Positions 43,963-53,212 of a stretch of 64,000 nt of DNA are shown here, in pieces. Each line of letters begins with the position of its first letter. Position 1 is the first letter of the stretch. The position numbers and the translations under genes were made by a program. The notes under the pieces were generated by a model. It was given only the letters and a program-made list of their open reading frames with translations. It had not been told where the DNA came from and ran no database searches. This stretch comes from Shimazuella alba (lineage in GTDB: Bacteria > Bacillota > Bacilli > Thermoactinomycetales > Thermoactinomycetaceae): NCBI RefSeq assembly GCF_009831235.1, contig NZ_WUUL01000012.1, positions 1-64,000 of the forward strand, written 5' to 3'.

Positions 43963-45330
43963 TTAATAAGAATTACTCTTTACTCGACCAAATTGATAAT
44001 AATAGACAAAAAAGATGAATAGGTGTAAAACAGCTAACACAAGAAAGATATTGCTATAAACATAGCCTAAAGAGTTCATCGAAATTGGGTTCCAATGAAC
44101 AGTAGATCCAATATCTACTACACTACTATAAATAGCTGTACCTACACCTTGGGAAATAAAATTTAGCATTTGTAATATGCCCATCCCAACTCCTACTTGA
44201 TCTTTGGGCAGTGTTTGAGAAGCAGAGTTTAACATAACAATAATCATAAAAGATTGTCCCACATTGCCCAGCACTAAAATAATAGCAACCAACCACGCTG
44301 GACTTCCTATAAAACTAGAGAGCAGCACAAAACAAATAACTAACAGACTAGATGCCAAAAAATATAAACTGGCATTACCTTTCGAGTCAGCTAGTTTTCC
44401 TCCTTGCTTCCCTAAAATCGCTGATGCCACAGTAGCTGGTACCATTGCAAAACCAATCCAAAACGTAGAAAGCTTTTGAACTTCAGATAAGAAAATAGGT
44501 GTTAAGAAATATAAGCTGGTCCCAATTCCATTTATAAAGAATGAAATTATCAAATAAAGCGTATATTTATTATTCGAAAATAGTTTAGCAGGGATAAATG
44601 GTTGTTTGGCTACTCTAATTCTTATCACAAATAAAGCTATGGAAAGGAATGCCACTACTAATAACCACCAGATGTGGTTGGTAACACTGAGCATAAAAAA
44701 TACAATGGACACCCCCAATAATGCACTACCTGTCCAATCAAATTTATCATGGCTTTTTGGTGTATGATCCTCTAAGTACTTCCGATAAAAAGGCAGTGTT
44801 ACCAGTATGAGCATGGGTACAACAAATAACCAGCGCCAGTTAGCGATGCTTGCTATAAGAGCTGAAACAACAGGACCTAATGCACTCCCTAATGCTAACC
44901 CAACTGCCATCATTCCCAATGCTCTACCTCTTTTTTCTGGCGGAAAATAACGTACTGGAATTAACGTTGCTGTTGCAGGGATAGCTCCTGCTCCTATTGC
45001 CTGCATGCATCTACCAATTAGAGCCATCCAAAATGTTTGGGAAAGCAAACCAATTAACGAACCAATTGCAAAAATTACTAAGCCGAACGTGAGTAAATTT
45101 TTCAACTGAAATCGATCTGCTAGTTTACCATAGGTCACTGTACCTATCGCATAAATAATTCCATATGAAGAAGAAAGCCAACTAACCTGTGAAAGAGACA
45201 AATGAAATTCCTTACTAATTTCAGGTAATACATAGATAAACATCAGCACACTCATCGAAGATAGGATAAGTGTAAACATCACAATCTTCATCAATATTTC
45301 TCCTGTTTGCTGATTAACCTTTGACTCCAT
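43963..45330 (-). CDS. MFS transporter, DHA2/QacA-like multidrug exporter
   Basis: A 455-residue membrane protein with about fourteen helices. The motif A region is YGKLADRFQLKNLLTFG and motif C is GLALGSALGPVVSALIA, both typical of proton-driven antiporters of the DHA2 group. ATG 45330 has GGAGG eight bases upstream. The frame stays open for 66 codons before this start, probably a leader. The MarR gene lies upstream on the same strand, so drug or siderophore export under MarR control is likely. Its place beside the rhb operon makes siderophore export possible but unproven. Confidence 0.85.
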   Translation of the reverse strand: MESKVNQQTGEILMKIVMFTLILSSMSVLMFIYVLPEISKEFHLSLSQVSWLSSSYGIIYAIGTVTYGKLADRFQLKNLLTFGLVIFAIGSLIGLLSQTFWMALIGRCMQAIGAGAIPATATLIPVRYFPPEKRGRALGMMAVGLALGSALGPVVSALIASIANWRWLFVVPMLILVTLPFYRKYLEDHTPKSHDKFDWTGSALLGVSIVFFMLSVTNHIWWLLVVAFLSIALFVIRIRVAKQPFIPAKLFSNNKYTLYLIISFFINGIGTSLYFLTPIFLSEVQKLSTFWIGFAMVPATVASAILGKQGGKLADSKGNASLYFLASSLLVICFVLLSSFIGSPAWLVAIILVLGNVGQSFMIIVMLNSASQTLPKDQVGVGMGILQMLNFISQGVGTAIYSSVVDIGSTVHWNPISMNSLGYVYSNIFLVLAVLHLFIFFVYYYQFGRVKSNSY

Positions 45331-45645
45331 ATTCCATACCTCCAAGTAAGTTCGTGGTGCAAACGAAATATTCTCATAAATAGGCAGAAAGTAATCTCTG
45401 CACTTTTCCCTTAAGCAATTTAACAAAATCGATTGTAGATCAGGTTCCACCTGGAAAAATCTCCAACTTTTCTTTGTATTCATAACTCTTCTTTTGACTA
45501 GCATGGTTATGATGCCTTTATTCACCAAGATAGTCTAAACTGACTGTTCTACATTTTTGAAAATAGAGTATGTTCAAGCCTCATTTAGATAAAACTCACT
45601 CTTCACCTTTCGTTTCAGTCCATGCATTCATCAACATCTGCTTAA

Positions 45646-46026
45646 TCATCTTTCAAACTGCTCCTCTGTAAAATCATGCGAAAGTGTTTTGGACCGATAC
45701 ATTAGTTTTTCCTTTATAAATCCCTGCATTTCCAATCCCTTTTCTGTCAGTGTTACAAGATAAGCTCTACTATCCAGTGAAGAACGAATTCGTTTTATGC
45801 ATCCTAATTTTTCCAATCGACCAATTGCACGGGCAGCAGCTGATTTGTTGATAAACAAATTCGCAGACAATTGTTCTTGGGATACACCATCTTTCTCGTA
45901 AAGATTTACTAAGTAAATATACTCGGATGAATGAATATCGTACGCTTTTAACTCTCGATTGAGATAAATTTGAAATTGACGGTGTATAACGGAAATCCAT
46001 CTTGCAATAGTAGCTTTTTCATTCAA
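45646..46026 (-). CDS. MarR-family regulator, possibly frameshifted at the C-terminus
   Basis: A 126-residue winged-helix repressor. GVSQEQLSANLFINKSAAARAIGRLEKLGCI is the recognition region and SRAYLVTLTEKG the wing. The protein stops at EEQFER, while MarR proteins usually continue one more helix. The +1 frame right after the stop encodes IKQMLMNAWTETKGEE and ends at 45596, which looks like that helix, so a one-base deletion near 45646 is likely. Two dyads upstream are its probable operators. It precedes the MFS gene. Confidence 0.85.
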   Translation of the reverse strand: MNEKATIARWISVIHRQFQIYLNRELKAYDIHSSEYIYLVNLYEKDGVSQEQLSANLFINKSAAARAIGRLEKLGCIKRIRSSLDSRAYLVTLTEKGLEMQGFIKEKLMYRSKTLSHDFTEEQFER

Positions 46027-46048
46027 GATACATGACTCCTTCGATTAA

Positions 46049-46103
46049 AGTTGATTAGTCAACTAAAAGAAATATACATTATACTTAGTTGCATTGTCAA
46101 CTA
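46049..46103 (-). promoter_or_regulatory. Twin MarR operator dyads over the marR promoter
   Basis: AGTTGATTAGTCAACT at 46049-46064 is a perfect palindrome. TAGTTG at 46086-46091 and CAACTA at 46098-46103 form a second copy of the same half site. The second dyad overlaps the minus-strand TTGACA -35 (46098-46093 region), and the first lies between the TATATT -10 and the gene start. Confidence 0.75.
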
Positions 46104-46197
46104 TATTTCAATGAAAATCATTTTTATTTTTCGCCTAACTTGTGTAATATAAATATATAATGGATTGAATTGAAATTAGGAGCGACAAACTTAGAAA

Positions 46198-47511
46198 ATG
46201 GACACAGTAATAACAACTGTATTGAACTTAGTTTTGATAATGGTGCTCGTTTTGTTAAATGGTTTCTTTGTAGCGGCTGAGTTTGCATTGGTCAAAGTCC
46301 GCACCACACGGATCGCACAGATCATGACAACAAGAGGACAAATGGCTCAAAAGGTTCTGCGTAATCTTGATGCCTATCTTTCTGCTACACAGCTGGGAAT
46401 TACCCTAGCATCTTTAGGACTAGGTTGGGTAGGAGAACCCACATTAGCTAGACTACTAGAACCAATTTTCCACTATCTGCATCTTCCAGATTGGATGAAC
46501 CATACTATCTCATTTATAATCGCATTTTCCATCATCACCTTTTTGCATATCGTTTTAGGTGAGATGGCCCCTAAGTCATTGGCAATACGACGATCTGAAG
46601 CAACTACCCTCTGGACAGTAACTCCTCTGCATTGGTTTTATGTATTGTTTCGTCCTTTTATCGTTGCCCTAAATGGCTCCGCAAATCAAATCTTAAAATG
46701 GGTTGGTATTGGATTAGAAAACGATCATCAACAGGTCCACACAGAAGAAGAAATCCGGATGGTAATTGCGGAGAGTCACAAAAGTGGAATTATTGATAAG
46801 GCAGAGCTTGCACTCTTCGACAATGTATTTGAATTTACAGACCGTTTGGTTCGTGAAGTCATGCTTCCCCGGGTAAAAATAATAGGTTTGGATATTCAAA
46901 AATCTTCTGAGGAACATCTACAAATCATGTTAAATACAAAGCTGACACGCTTCCCTGTCTATGATGGTAACAAAGATCAGATTCTCGGAATTGTACTTCT
47001 GCGTGATTTCTTTGAAAGCATGGTAAGAGAAAAGAAAAATGTAGAAATTCAATCTCTTATGAGACCTGCTCATTTCGTACCAGAAACGATAGAGGTAAAA
47101 GATGCATTTATGCAAATGCAAAAAGAAAAAAGTCATATGGCGATCGTTGTTGATGAATATGGTGGTATATCAGGACTTGTTACAACGGAAGATATTATCG
47201 AAGAGATCTTTGGAGAAATCCAAGATGAATTTGATAACGAAAAACCATTATTCCAAGATACAGAAAAAGGGGTTTCGATCGAAGCAAGACTGCTTATCGA
47301 AGATGTCAATAAATATTTTCATCTTCATATATTAGATGAAGATAACGATACAATTGGTGGCTGGCTTTTTTCTCAGTTTGAAAGAATACCATCTATTGGA
47401 GAAGAAATAAAGTACGAAGATGCCACCTTTATTATAGAAAAAGTAAGAAAACAGAGTATTGAACGTGTTTTAGTAAAAAAAACAGATCCCTCAGATAATG
47501 AGACTCTTTAA
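46198..47511 (+). CDS. CNNM/CorC-type transporter with CBS domains (HlyC/CorC family)
   Basis: A 437-residue membrane protein. A DUF21 (CNNM) domain with about four helices comes first (about 1-190; LNGFFVAAEFALVKVRTTRI, VLGEMAPKSLAIR). Two CBS domains follow (about 210-340, VMLPRVKIIGLD and MAIVVDEYGGISGLVT), then a CorC_HlyC domain (about 350-430). The family includes Mg2+ efflux proteins such as Bacillus YhdP/MpfA. ATG 46198 has AGGAG 15 bases upstream, longer than usual. It is monocistronic with a strong terminator. Confidence 0.88.
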   Translation: MDTVITTVLNLVLIMVLVLLNGFFVAAEFALVKVRTTRIAQIMTTRGQMAQKVLRNLDAYLSATQLGITLASLGLGWVGEPTLARLLEPIFHYLHLPDWMNHTISFIIAFSIITFLHIVLGEMAPKSLAIRRSEATTLWTVTPLHWFYVLFRPFIVALNGSANQILKWVGIGLENDHQQVHTEEEIRMVIAESHKSGIIDKAELALFDNVFEFTDRLVREVMLPRVKIIGLDIQKSSEEHLQIMLNTKLTRFPVYDGNKDQILGIVLLRDFFESMVREKKNVEIQSLMRPAHFVPETIEVKDAFMQMQKEKSHMAIVVDEYGGISGLVTTEDIIEEIFGEIQDEFDNEKPLFQDTEKGVSIEARLLIEDVNKYFHLHILDEDNDTIGGWLFSQFERIPSIGEEIKYEDATFIIEKVRKQSIERVLVKKTDPSDNETL

Positions 47512-47513
47512 CT

Positions 47514-47548
47514 AAAAACAGACATCCTGAATCAGGATGTCTGTTTTT
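47514..47548. terminator. Bidirectional terminator after the CorC-type gene
   Basis: AAAAACAGACATCCTGA and TCAGGATGTCTGTTTTT form a 17-bp perfect palindromic stem with T runs on both sides. Confidence 0.9.
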
Positions 47549-47658
47549 GGTTTGTATCATGCTATTTATGTCCAAATCCATTCAGTTTTCCGTTGCTTTT
47601 TTGATTTGTATGATACAATAAGAGGTATTTGAAAATTCATGTCTTTGAGGTGTTAAAT

Positions 47659-47811
47659 ATGGACAAAGAACAAAAATTAATTGATTTACAATCTTTGCTT
47701 AATATTCCTGATAATTATCAAAGTAAAGAAGAGATCAATCGAACTGCTATCGAAAGCAGGGAGAAGCAAATGGATGAGACTCAATCATTATCTGAATATT
47801 TAGGATTGTAA
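47659..47811 (+). CDS. 50-residue soluble hypothetical protein
   Basis: A small, highly charged, helix-rich protein (MDKEQKLIDLQSLLNIPDNY at the start, ending SLSEYLGL). ATG 47659 follows GAGGTG at seven bases, and a TATGATACAAT stretch at about 47607 may be the promoter. A terminator follows about 100 bases later. The composition is normal for the window. The function is unknown. The frame is open upstream to 47629 but without a ribosome site. Confidence 0.6.
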   Translation: MDKEQKLIDLQSLLNIPDNYQSKEEINRTAIESREKQMDETQSLSEYLGL

Positions 47812-47916
47812 TCCAAATAGAATTTATCGATTAGTTGACCGAAATGACAAACAATATTTTTAGCTGTATGACTAGGTAAGTTGATGCTCAAGTCATAAAT
47901 TTCCATATAAATAAGA

Positions 47917-47952
47917 AACCGTCTGGTTGATAGAAACTAGACGGTTATTTTT
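47917..47952. terminator. Terminator between the small gene and the P450 gene
   Basis: AACCGTCT pairs with AGACGGTT around a 14-base partly paired loop, followed by ATTTTT on the plus strand. Confidence 0.7.
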
Positions 47953-47982
47953 GCTATATGAGTGGGTACGTACAAAATTCTC

Positions 47983-49206
47983 TTAGACAAATACTTTCAT
48001 AGGCAGAGAAGTTAAAGACTGACCTGGAGCTGAATCAGTTAAGCTACTCTCTAAATCAAACGATGCAATAGGTTCTATACCAGAAAATTTTTGTAAAAAT
48101 GTACGTAGTACCATCTGTACTTCTAATCGAGCAAGAGGTGCACCAAGGCAAAAGTGTGGACCACTGCCAAAAGACAGATGCTTCTTACTATTACTCCGGT
48201 GAATATTCAACGAAAAAGGGTCTTCAAACATTGCCTCATCCATGTTGGCAGCGCTCATCCACGAAATCACAACGTCACCTTTTTTCAACTCTACTCCTAA
48301 CAAATCGTTATCCACTTTAACAGTACGATTTCTTCTTGAGATATGAAAACGATATCGAAGCATTTCTTCTACTGCGTTTGGGATCAGTTCCAAGTCATTC
48401 TGGAGAGTCTCAAACAATGATCTATCATCATAAAGAAAAGAATAAAAAGTGTTTGCTATCAGATGACTGGTTGTTTCTACACCTGCTCCCAATAAAAGCA
48501 TAGTAGCTTTTACAATCTCATCATCGGTAAACATTTCTTCGTCTACTTCCACTCTTGTTAAGTCAGAAATAATATCATCGCTAGGTTTCATACGTTTCTG
48601 GACAACAATAGGATACAAGAACTCATAGTATTCTTTTGCAGCATGATGCTTCTTTAACAAAATCTCTTCTTCTGTGTTTTTATCATAAGGTTGAAATAAA
48701 ATGTCTACCCAATTTTTAAACTGGACTCTATCTTTTATCGATACTCCAAATAAATCTGCAATGACCAAACTAGGCAAAGGTGCCGCTAAGGATTGAACGA
48801 TATCTACCGTTTCATTTGGAGGAATTTCTTCTACAAGATCCTTTGCTAGTTTTTGGGTTCGTGGTTCCCAATCTTTCAAACTGCGAGGAGTAAAGGCGGA
48901 AGAAAACAAGGAACGACTTTTTCGATGCAAAGGAGGATCGAGATCCGTCAAAGCCAATTTACCGGATAACCTCTCACCAGTCCCCACACTCGTCGTTGTC
49001 CTTGTGCCCACATTTGAAAAAAACTCAAAATTTCCCATTACTTGTTTTACATGATCATACTTAAATACATTCCAAGTATTTGTTTCTTCATGATAATAAA
49101 CAGGATTATCGTGAAGCATTTTTTTGTACCATTCGAGTGGAAAAAACTCCATAGAACGTGTTGAAAAATTCGTAATATCATTAGTGGAGATAATATCTTT
49201 TTTCAT
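47983..49206 (-). CDS. Cytochrome P450
   Basis: A 407-residue soluble heme monooxygenase of the usual bacterial size. The I-helix motif is LLGAGVETTSHLI, the ExxR region is VEEMLRYRFHISRR, and the heme-thiolate loop is FGSGPHFCLG with Cys353. LDPPLHRKSRSLFSSAF is the helix C region. It resembles CYP107-like enzymes of Bacillales that act on fatty acids or macrolide-like molecules; substrate and redox partners cannot be told. AAGGAGG is close upstream. A dyad lies in the promoter, and a PadR gene is next upstream on the same strand. Confidence 0.92.
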   Translation of the reverse strand: MKKDIISTNDITNFSTRSMEFFPLEWYKKMLHDNPVYYHEETNTWNVFKYDHVKQVMGNFEFFSNVGTRTTTSVGTGERLSGKLALTDLDPPLHRKSRSLFSSAFTPRSLKDWEPRTQKLAKDLVEEIPPNETVDIVQSLAAPLPSLVIADLFGVSIKDRVQFKNWVDILFQPYDKNTEEEILLKKHHAAKEYYEFLYPIVVQKRMKPSDDIISDLTRVEVDEEMFTDDEIVKATMLLLGAGVETTSHLIANTFYSFLYDDRSLFETLQNDLELIPNAVEEMLRYRFHISRRNRTVKVDNDLLGVELKKGDVVISWMSAANMDEAMFEDPFSLNIHRSNSKKHLSFGSGPHFCLGAPLARLEVQMVLRTFLQKFSGIEPIASFDLESSLTDSAPGQSLTSLPMKVFV

Positions 49207-49220
49207 TGAACTTCCTCCTT

Positions 49221-49237
49221 TATGTTAAACTAACATA
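49221..49237 (-). promoter_or_regulatory. Operator-like dyad upstream of the P450 gene
   Basis: TATGTTA-AAC-TAACATA is a perfect 7-3-7 palindrome about 15 bases before the P450 start. It could be the site of the PadR regulator encoded at 49399-49896; a similar TGTTAAATTAA stretch continues upstream. Confidence 0.55.
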
Positions 49238-49337
49238 TATTAATTTAACACATTGAAAAGATGGCATCAAGGTAAAAATCCCTTAATTTAGAATTATTTA
49301 ATTTTTTATCCTATTACACTTCTTCTTTTGAGAATAT

Positions 49338-49362
49338 AAAAAAAGAACCTGTCGGTTCTTTT
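49338..49362 (-). terminator. Terminator between padR and P450 genes
   Basis: AAAAGAACC pairs with GGTTCTTTT around TGTC, with a T run on the minus strand. It separates the PadR transcript from the P450 promoter. Confidence 0.8.
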
Positions 49363-49398
49363 GTGAAAATTTTATAAGCGGAAAAACCAAAGAACATT

Positions 49399-49896
49399 TT
49401 AAACTTTCAATAGTAGGCTGTCTATCCATGCTATCTCGTCTCTGAGTCTTTTTGTGGAAAATTGCAAAACTTGATTTGTATACTCGCTTTTCTTTACATT
49501 AGAAGGTTCTCTTGAGAGCAGCTTGTTTAGGTGCTGCTTTCTTACATTTAAGATACGAATTCGATCTTCATGGCTGATACGATCAAAAAGCGCTACTCTA
49601 GCCAAAAATTCGATGTCATTTTTAGCATTTTTGGTATTAAAATCTCTTACCATTTCACAAAGGAGCTCTGTTCCCTTATCTGTTATATAATACACATTTC
49701 GATTCGGTCTTCCTTCTTGTTCACTTACTTTTTTGATTATTGCACCTTTTTCTTCAAATCTTCGCAAGGATGGGTACAACAAATTATGATTTACATCTAT
49801 TACTTCACCTAATTGGTCTATGATATTTTTTTTAATTTCGTACCCATACATAGGGGATATCTCAATTTGATGTAAAACTAATAAATCAATATACAT
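49399..49896 (-). CDS. PadR-family regulator with C-terminal Vir_act domain
   Basis: A 165-residue repressor. The winged helix is at residues 1-90 (LHQIEISPMYGYEIKKNI, LLYPSLRRFEEKGAI, RNVYYITDKG), and the long helical C-terminal dimerisation domain (subfamily 1) fills the rest. ATG 49896 has AAGG five bases upstream; an ATG at 49926 is possible. The neighbouring P450 gene with a palindromic promoter is the obvious candidate target. Confidence 0.88.
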   Translation of the reverse strand: MYIDLLVLHQIEISPMYGYEIKKNIIDQLGEVIDVNHNLLYPSLRRFEEKGAIIKKVSEQEGRPNRNVYYITDKGTELLCEMVRDFNTKNAKNDIEFLARVALFDRISHEDRIRILNVRKQHLNKLLSREPSNVKKSEYTNQVLQFSTKRLRDEIAWIDSLLLKV

Positions 49897-50733
49897 ATTA
49901 TCCTTCTCTTCCAATATTCTTTTCACGTTTCATATCCATGATAACAATACAAAAAGATTCGTTCAACGTGTATATTTTTACTTTCCTTGCAAGAGGAGGA
50001 ATTGTATAAACTCACCCATTTGGAAGACAATTCCATTTCTTCGATGGTTAGGTAATGAAGAACAAAATCAGTATTTACACGATTTTCCCCTATACTTAAG
50101 AAGGACTTCCTACGCTCAAAGCCCTTCATTCAAGTTCTTATGCTGGTTGATCACTGGCAAAACCATATATTTCTTCCTTAATGCTATAAATGGCGGTTTT
50201 CAAGCTTCATCTTTCAACAAACAAAATCCCTTATAAAATTTTCTCGTAAATGGACGAAAAAGGCAATTTTAATTCTTTATGTTTACTGTTTTATAAAAAT
50301 ATTTTACGATAATTTAATTGGTCTTCTATTATATTAATATAATTTAATTTATACGGAGGTAGTTGCATCCATAAAGTTTAAACATGTTAGGAAATCGTTT
50401 GATGCTTGCGCACTTACGGGCAAGTTGCGCTATGTTTTCCGCGTCTGGTAATTGAATGAATACCTACAAAGAACGCACCACCCGCGAATATCTTTTTTTG
50501 TGTGGAATAATACAACAAGCTCTATATGTTCAAATACTACAACTTAAATGAAATTCATTATTTCCATAAACTAAATACAATATTAAATTTTTTCGAATGA
50601 TCTTTTTTAAATAATCACTAATAGACATCTACATTCTTTTCCATACATAAAAATCCCTTGCTTTAAGCAAGAGACCACAAATTGTTAATATGCTGGCCAA
50701 ACCCAATAAAACAAGAGTTTGATCAGATTTTTT
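49897..50733. other. Gene-free interval with one G+C-rich patch
   Basis: No convincing gene. A patch at 50395-50450 is clearly richer in G+C than its surroundings and contains a hairpin (GCGCA-CTT with AAG-TTGCGC, one bulge, 50408-50430). A 30-codon frame there lacks a usable start. It may be a structured RNA or a fragment of acquired DNA. Confidence 0.45.
50649..50674 (-). terminator. Terminator of the 50-residue membrane protein gene
   Basis: CTCTTGC pairs with GCAAGGG (one wobble) around a four- or five-base loop and is followed by ATTTTTA on the minus strand. Confidence 0.6.
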
Positions 50734-50886
50734 TCAGTGTGAATAATCATGATAGAATATGCAGCTTATCCCAGCCAAAGCCAAGATCCCACATATTAGA
50801 TCATCTCTTTTACGGCCACCACTGATAAAAAAATCATACATGACTGCCACTACAAGCAAAATGATACCAATTACCTTGAGTGTCAT
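50734..50886 (-). CDS. 50-residue two-helix membrane protein
   Basis: MTLKVIGIILLVVAVMYDFF forms the first membrane helix, ISGGRKRDDL a basic loop and ICGILALAGISCIF the second helix, with a YHDYSH tail. ATG 50886 has GGGAG five bases upstream, and a terminator follows the stop. These signals support a real small gene. Similar two-helix proteins are common and unassigned in Bacillales. Confidence 0.6.
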   Translation of the reverse strand: MTLKVIGIILLVVAVMYDFFISGGRKRDDLICGILALAGISCIFYHDYSH

Positions 50887-51066
50887 CACATCTCCCAAAG
50901 TAGACGGGGAGTCTCGCAGCTTATTTTATTGTATGATACTTCGGGATAAGTTACTACTGATTCAAGGGTGATTTTATATTAATTCTTATAAGCTATGAAC
51001 CTCCCTCCACTTTGCTGACACTTAGGGATGAGAGACTTCTTAAGCAAGTATGTCAAATAATTATTA

Positions 51067-52170
51067 TCAAATCACTTTGTTCACATAAGGTACTTTCACC
51101 AGGAGAGAAGCAATCAAAAAGCAGGTGATGGTCCCACCGACACCTACAAGAGCAAATTTAAGCAGAGGCTGTAAAGAAACACCTTTCAGTAATAAAGCAT
51201 ATCCGACTAGTACGATTGGGTGAATGATGTATACCGCAAACGCACTCCTAGAGAAAATAGACCAAAGGGTACTGGTTTGATTGTAATATTTTTTAAACCA
51301 AGCAAGTAATCCGACACAAATACCAAATGCAAGTAGATTTTCCCACATTGCATAGTGGAATGCTTGAATATTGAAACCTCCATTTAAATTACCCTGAAAT
51401 AAGAGCAAACTAATTGGAAAAAGAGGGGCAACAACGGAAAGACCCAGTACCCATTGCTTTGTCGTTTTCTTAGGGACTTCTTTCAGCCAATTTTTGCTAC
51501 CTGCAACAATTCCTATTACAAATAGAAATAAATAAGAAGGCAAATATGCAATTTGAATTCCCCAAATCCACAATCCGATTGGAAAGACAAGGCGAATTGC
51601 AAATGTACAAACACCTAACAAAAGGGCAGTTATCAAAAGAGCTTTTGAAGAAGGAAATAGGTCAGCTTCATTTTTTGGAGATTTTTTCATCATAAGTCGA
51701 TATAAGACATATGACATGGTAAAAATTAACAATACTTCTGCAAACCAAAGTGGACCTGTTTCAATACTTTGAAAAGTTAAAATTTCATTCTTATAAAACA
51801 TCCAAAAACTTTGACTCTTGATAGTAACCATATACCGAACAACTGGACTCAAAATAAACAAATAAGCCAATACAGGGATGCCCAATCTCAGAAGTCTATC
51901 CTTTATAAACTGTCGCGGAACTTTGCGATCAAAAGACATAGGAGTAAAATAACCCGCTAAAAAGAAAAAGAATCCCATAAAAAAAGCCTGATTAATTGCA
52001 ATAAAAAAACCTAGCATAGCAGATACAAGTGTTTGTCCTTTTTCCATATCTGAGATGTACCAAACTCCCTCCATATTCGTATAAGGCAAGGCAGCATGAT
52101 GAAATAGGACAAGAATAGTAAGAAACACACGAATATGATCCAAATAATAAACACGATTAGCATTAGTCAT
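51067..52170 (-). CDS. Acyltransferase 3 family membrane protein
   Basis: A 367-residue protein with about ten helices. The family opening is YYLDHIRVFLTILVLFHHAALPY with the catalytic His region, and RDRLLRLGIP-like RLLRLGIPVLAYLFI follows near residue 92. Members O-acylate sugars of surface glycans, antibiotics or peptidoglycan. There is no attached SGNH domain. The partner substrate is unknown. The start is ATG 52170 with AAGG upstream. The TetR gene is upstream on the same strand and may control it. Confidence 0.85.
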   Translation of the reverse strand: MTNANRVYYLDHIRVFLTILVLFHHAALPYTNMEGVWYISDMEKGQTLVSAMLGFFIAINQAFFMGFFFFLAGYFTPMSFDRKVPRQFIKDRLLRLGIPVLAYLFILSPVVRYMVTIKSQSFWMFYKNEILTFQSIETGPLWFAEVLLIFTMSYVLYRLMMKKSPKNEADLFPSSKALLITALLLGVCTFAIRLVFPIGLWIWGIQIAYLPSYLFLFVIGIVAGSKNWLKEVPKKTTKQWVLGLSVVAPLFPISLLLFQGNLNGGFNIQAFHYAMWENLLAFGICVGLLAWFKKYYNQTSTLWSIFSRSAFAVYIIHPIVLVGYALLLKGVSLQPLLKFALVGVGGTITCFLIASLLVKVPYVNKVI

Positions 52171-52369
52171 GTTGTCACAACCTTATCCATTGAAATCAAA
52201 AATAAAAATACTCCTTAATAGTTTTATAACACAGCTGTATTAAATAAATCAACTTTAACTTATAGGGTAAAAAGGACCTGAACACCCTCCGTAAATATAG
52301 ACTATAAATACATGAAAATGGAGCTGTTCAAACCTTATGAAAAACCCTTGTTTTTATTTCGTTCTTTCT

Positions 52370-52963
52370 CTACTTGCATATAGATTGCAGATGCACTTCT
52401 AATGCCTTTCGGATGATATCTTTTGTCAAGGTACCTTGGTTTGCGTTCCAATGAAGAGATAAACCATCTACAAGTGCATGTAAGCGTTCTACCTCCACTT
52501 CCCTGTCCAATGTTTCATCTAGAAAGCCTCCTTGACTCAGTAAATCAATATACGTCTTTTGCATATACCGCATGTATTGAAAAATACGCAATGAAAGATC
52601 TTGGAGATTTGGATTTTTCTTAGCAAATGTGATAATGGAATACCATACATCCATATCTCTTTGTCCTGAACCTTCCATAGGTAAGATTTCAGATACCATC
52701 TGTTTGATTACTTCATTTCGTGTCAAGGATAAATCGATATGCGATAAAATGTGGTGGTGCACATTTTCTCCTGCAGATCTGATACAATATCGCAATAATT
52801 CGTTTTGTGTAGGAAAGTAATGTCGAATTGACCCCGATGAAATATTCATTTGGTCAGCAATTTTCCTTACAGATACTTCTTCAATTCCTCTGGTTTGAAT
52901 AATTTCCCAAGTAGCTTGTCCTATTTCTTTTTTTCGTTGTTCATGATTGACCATTTTAGGCAT
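52370..52963 (-). CDS. TetR/AcrR-family transcriptional regulator
   Basis: A 197-residue repressor. The HTH is at about 12-55 (VSVRKIADQMNISSGSIRHYFPTQNEL), and the C-terminal ligand-binding helices resemble the BetI/PksA-like subgroup (VERLHALVDGLSLHW near the end). ATG 52963 has GAAGGTGA five bases upstream. The next gene downstream on the same strand is the acyltransferase, about 200 bases away. The ligand is unknown. Confidence 0.88.
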   Translation of the reverse strand: MPKMVNHEQRKKEIGQATWEIIQTRGIEEVSVRKIADQMNISSGSIRHYFPTQNELLRYCIRSAGENVHHHILSHIDLSLTRNEVIKQMVSEILPMEGSGQRDMDVWYSIITFAKKNPNLQDLSLRIFQYMRYMQKTYIDLLSQGGFLDETLDREVEVERLHALVDGLSLHWNANQGTLTKDIIRKALEVHLQSICK

Positions 52964-53212
52964 TTCGATCACCTTCTACATCAAACTTCAATTATTTAAC
53001 TTTATTTTAGGTGTAGAAAAGTTATTATACAAGAACAGGCAGAGAGGTGTATTTAAAAATCTTAAAAATAAGCTATAAGGATTTAAAGTAGTTTTTATTT
53101 CCTTTACACTCACCAAAGTAAATAATTGACCATCTGCAAATTCTCAAAACCATAGAAAATATCTATGGTAAAATGCTCTTGACAAGTAGCAAGCTGACTC
53201 AGGAGGATTACT

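Noticed and set aside
50759-50971. 70-codon plus-strand frame
   Set aside because: It overlaps the better supported two-helix membrane gene on the other strand and lacks a ribosome site.
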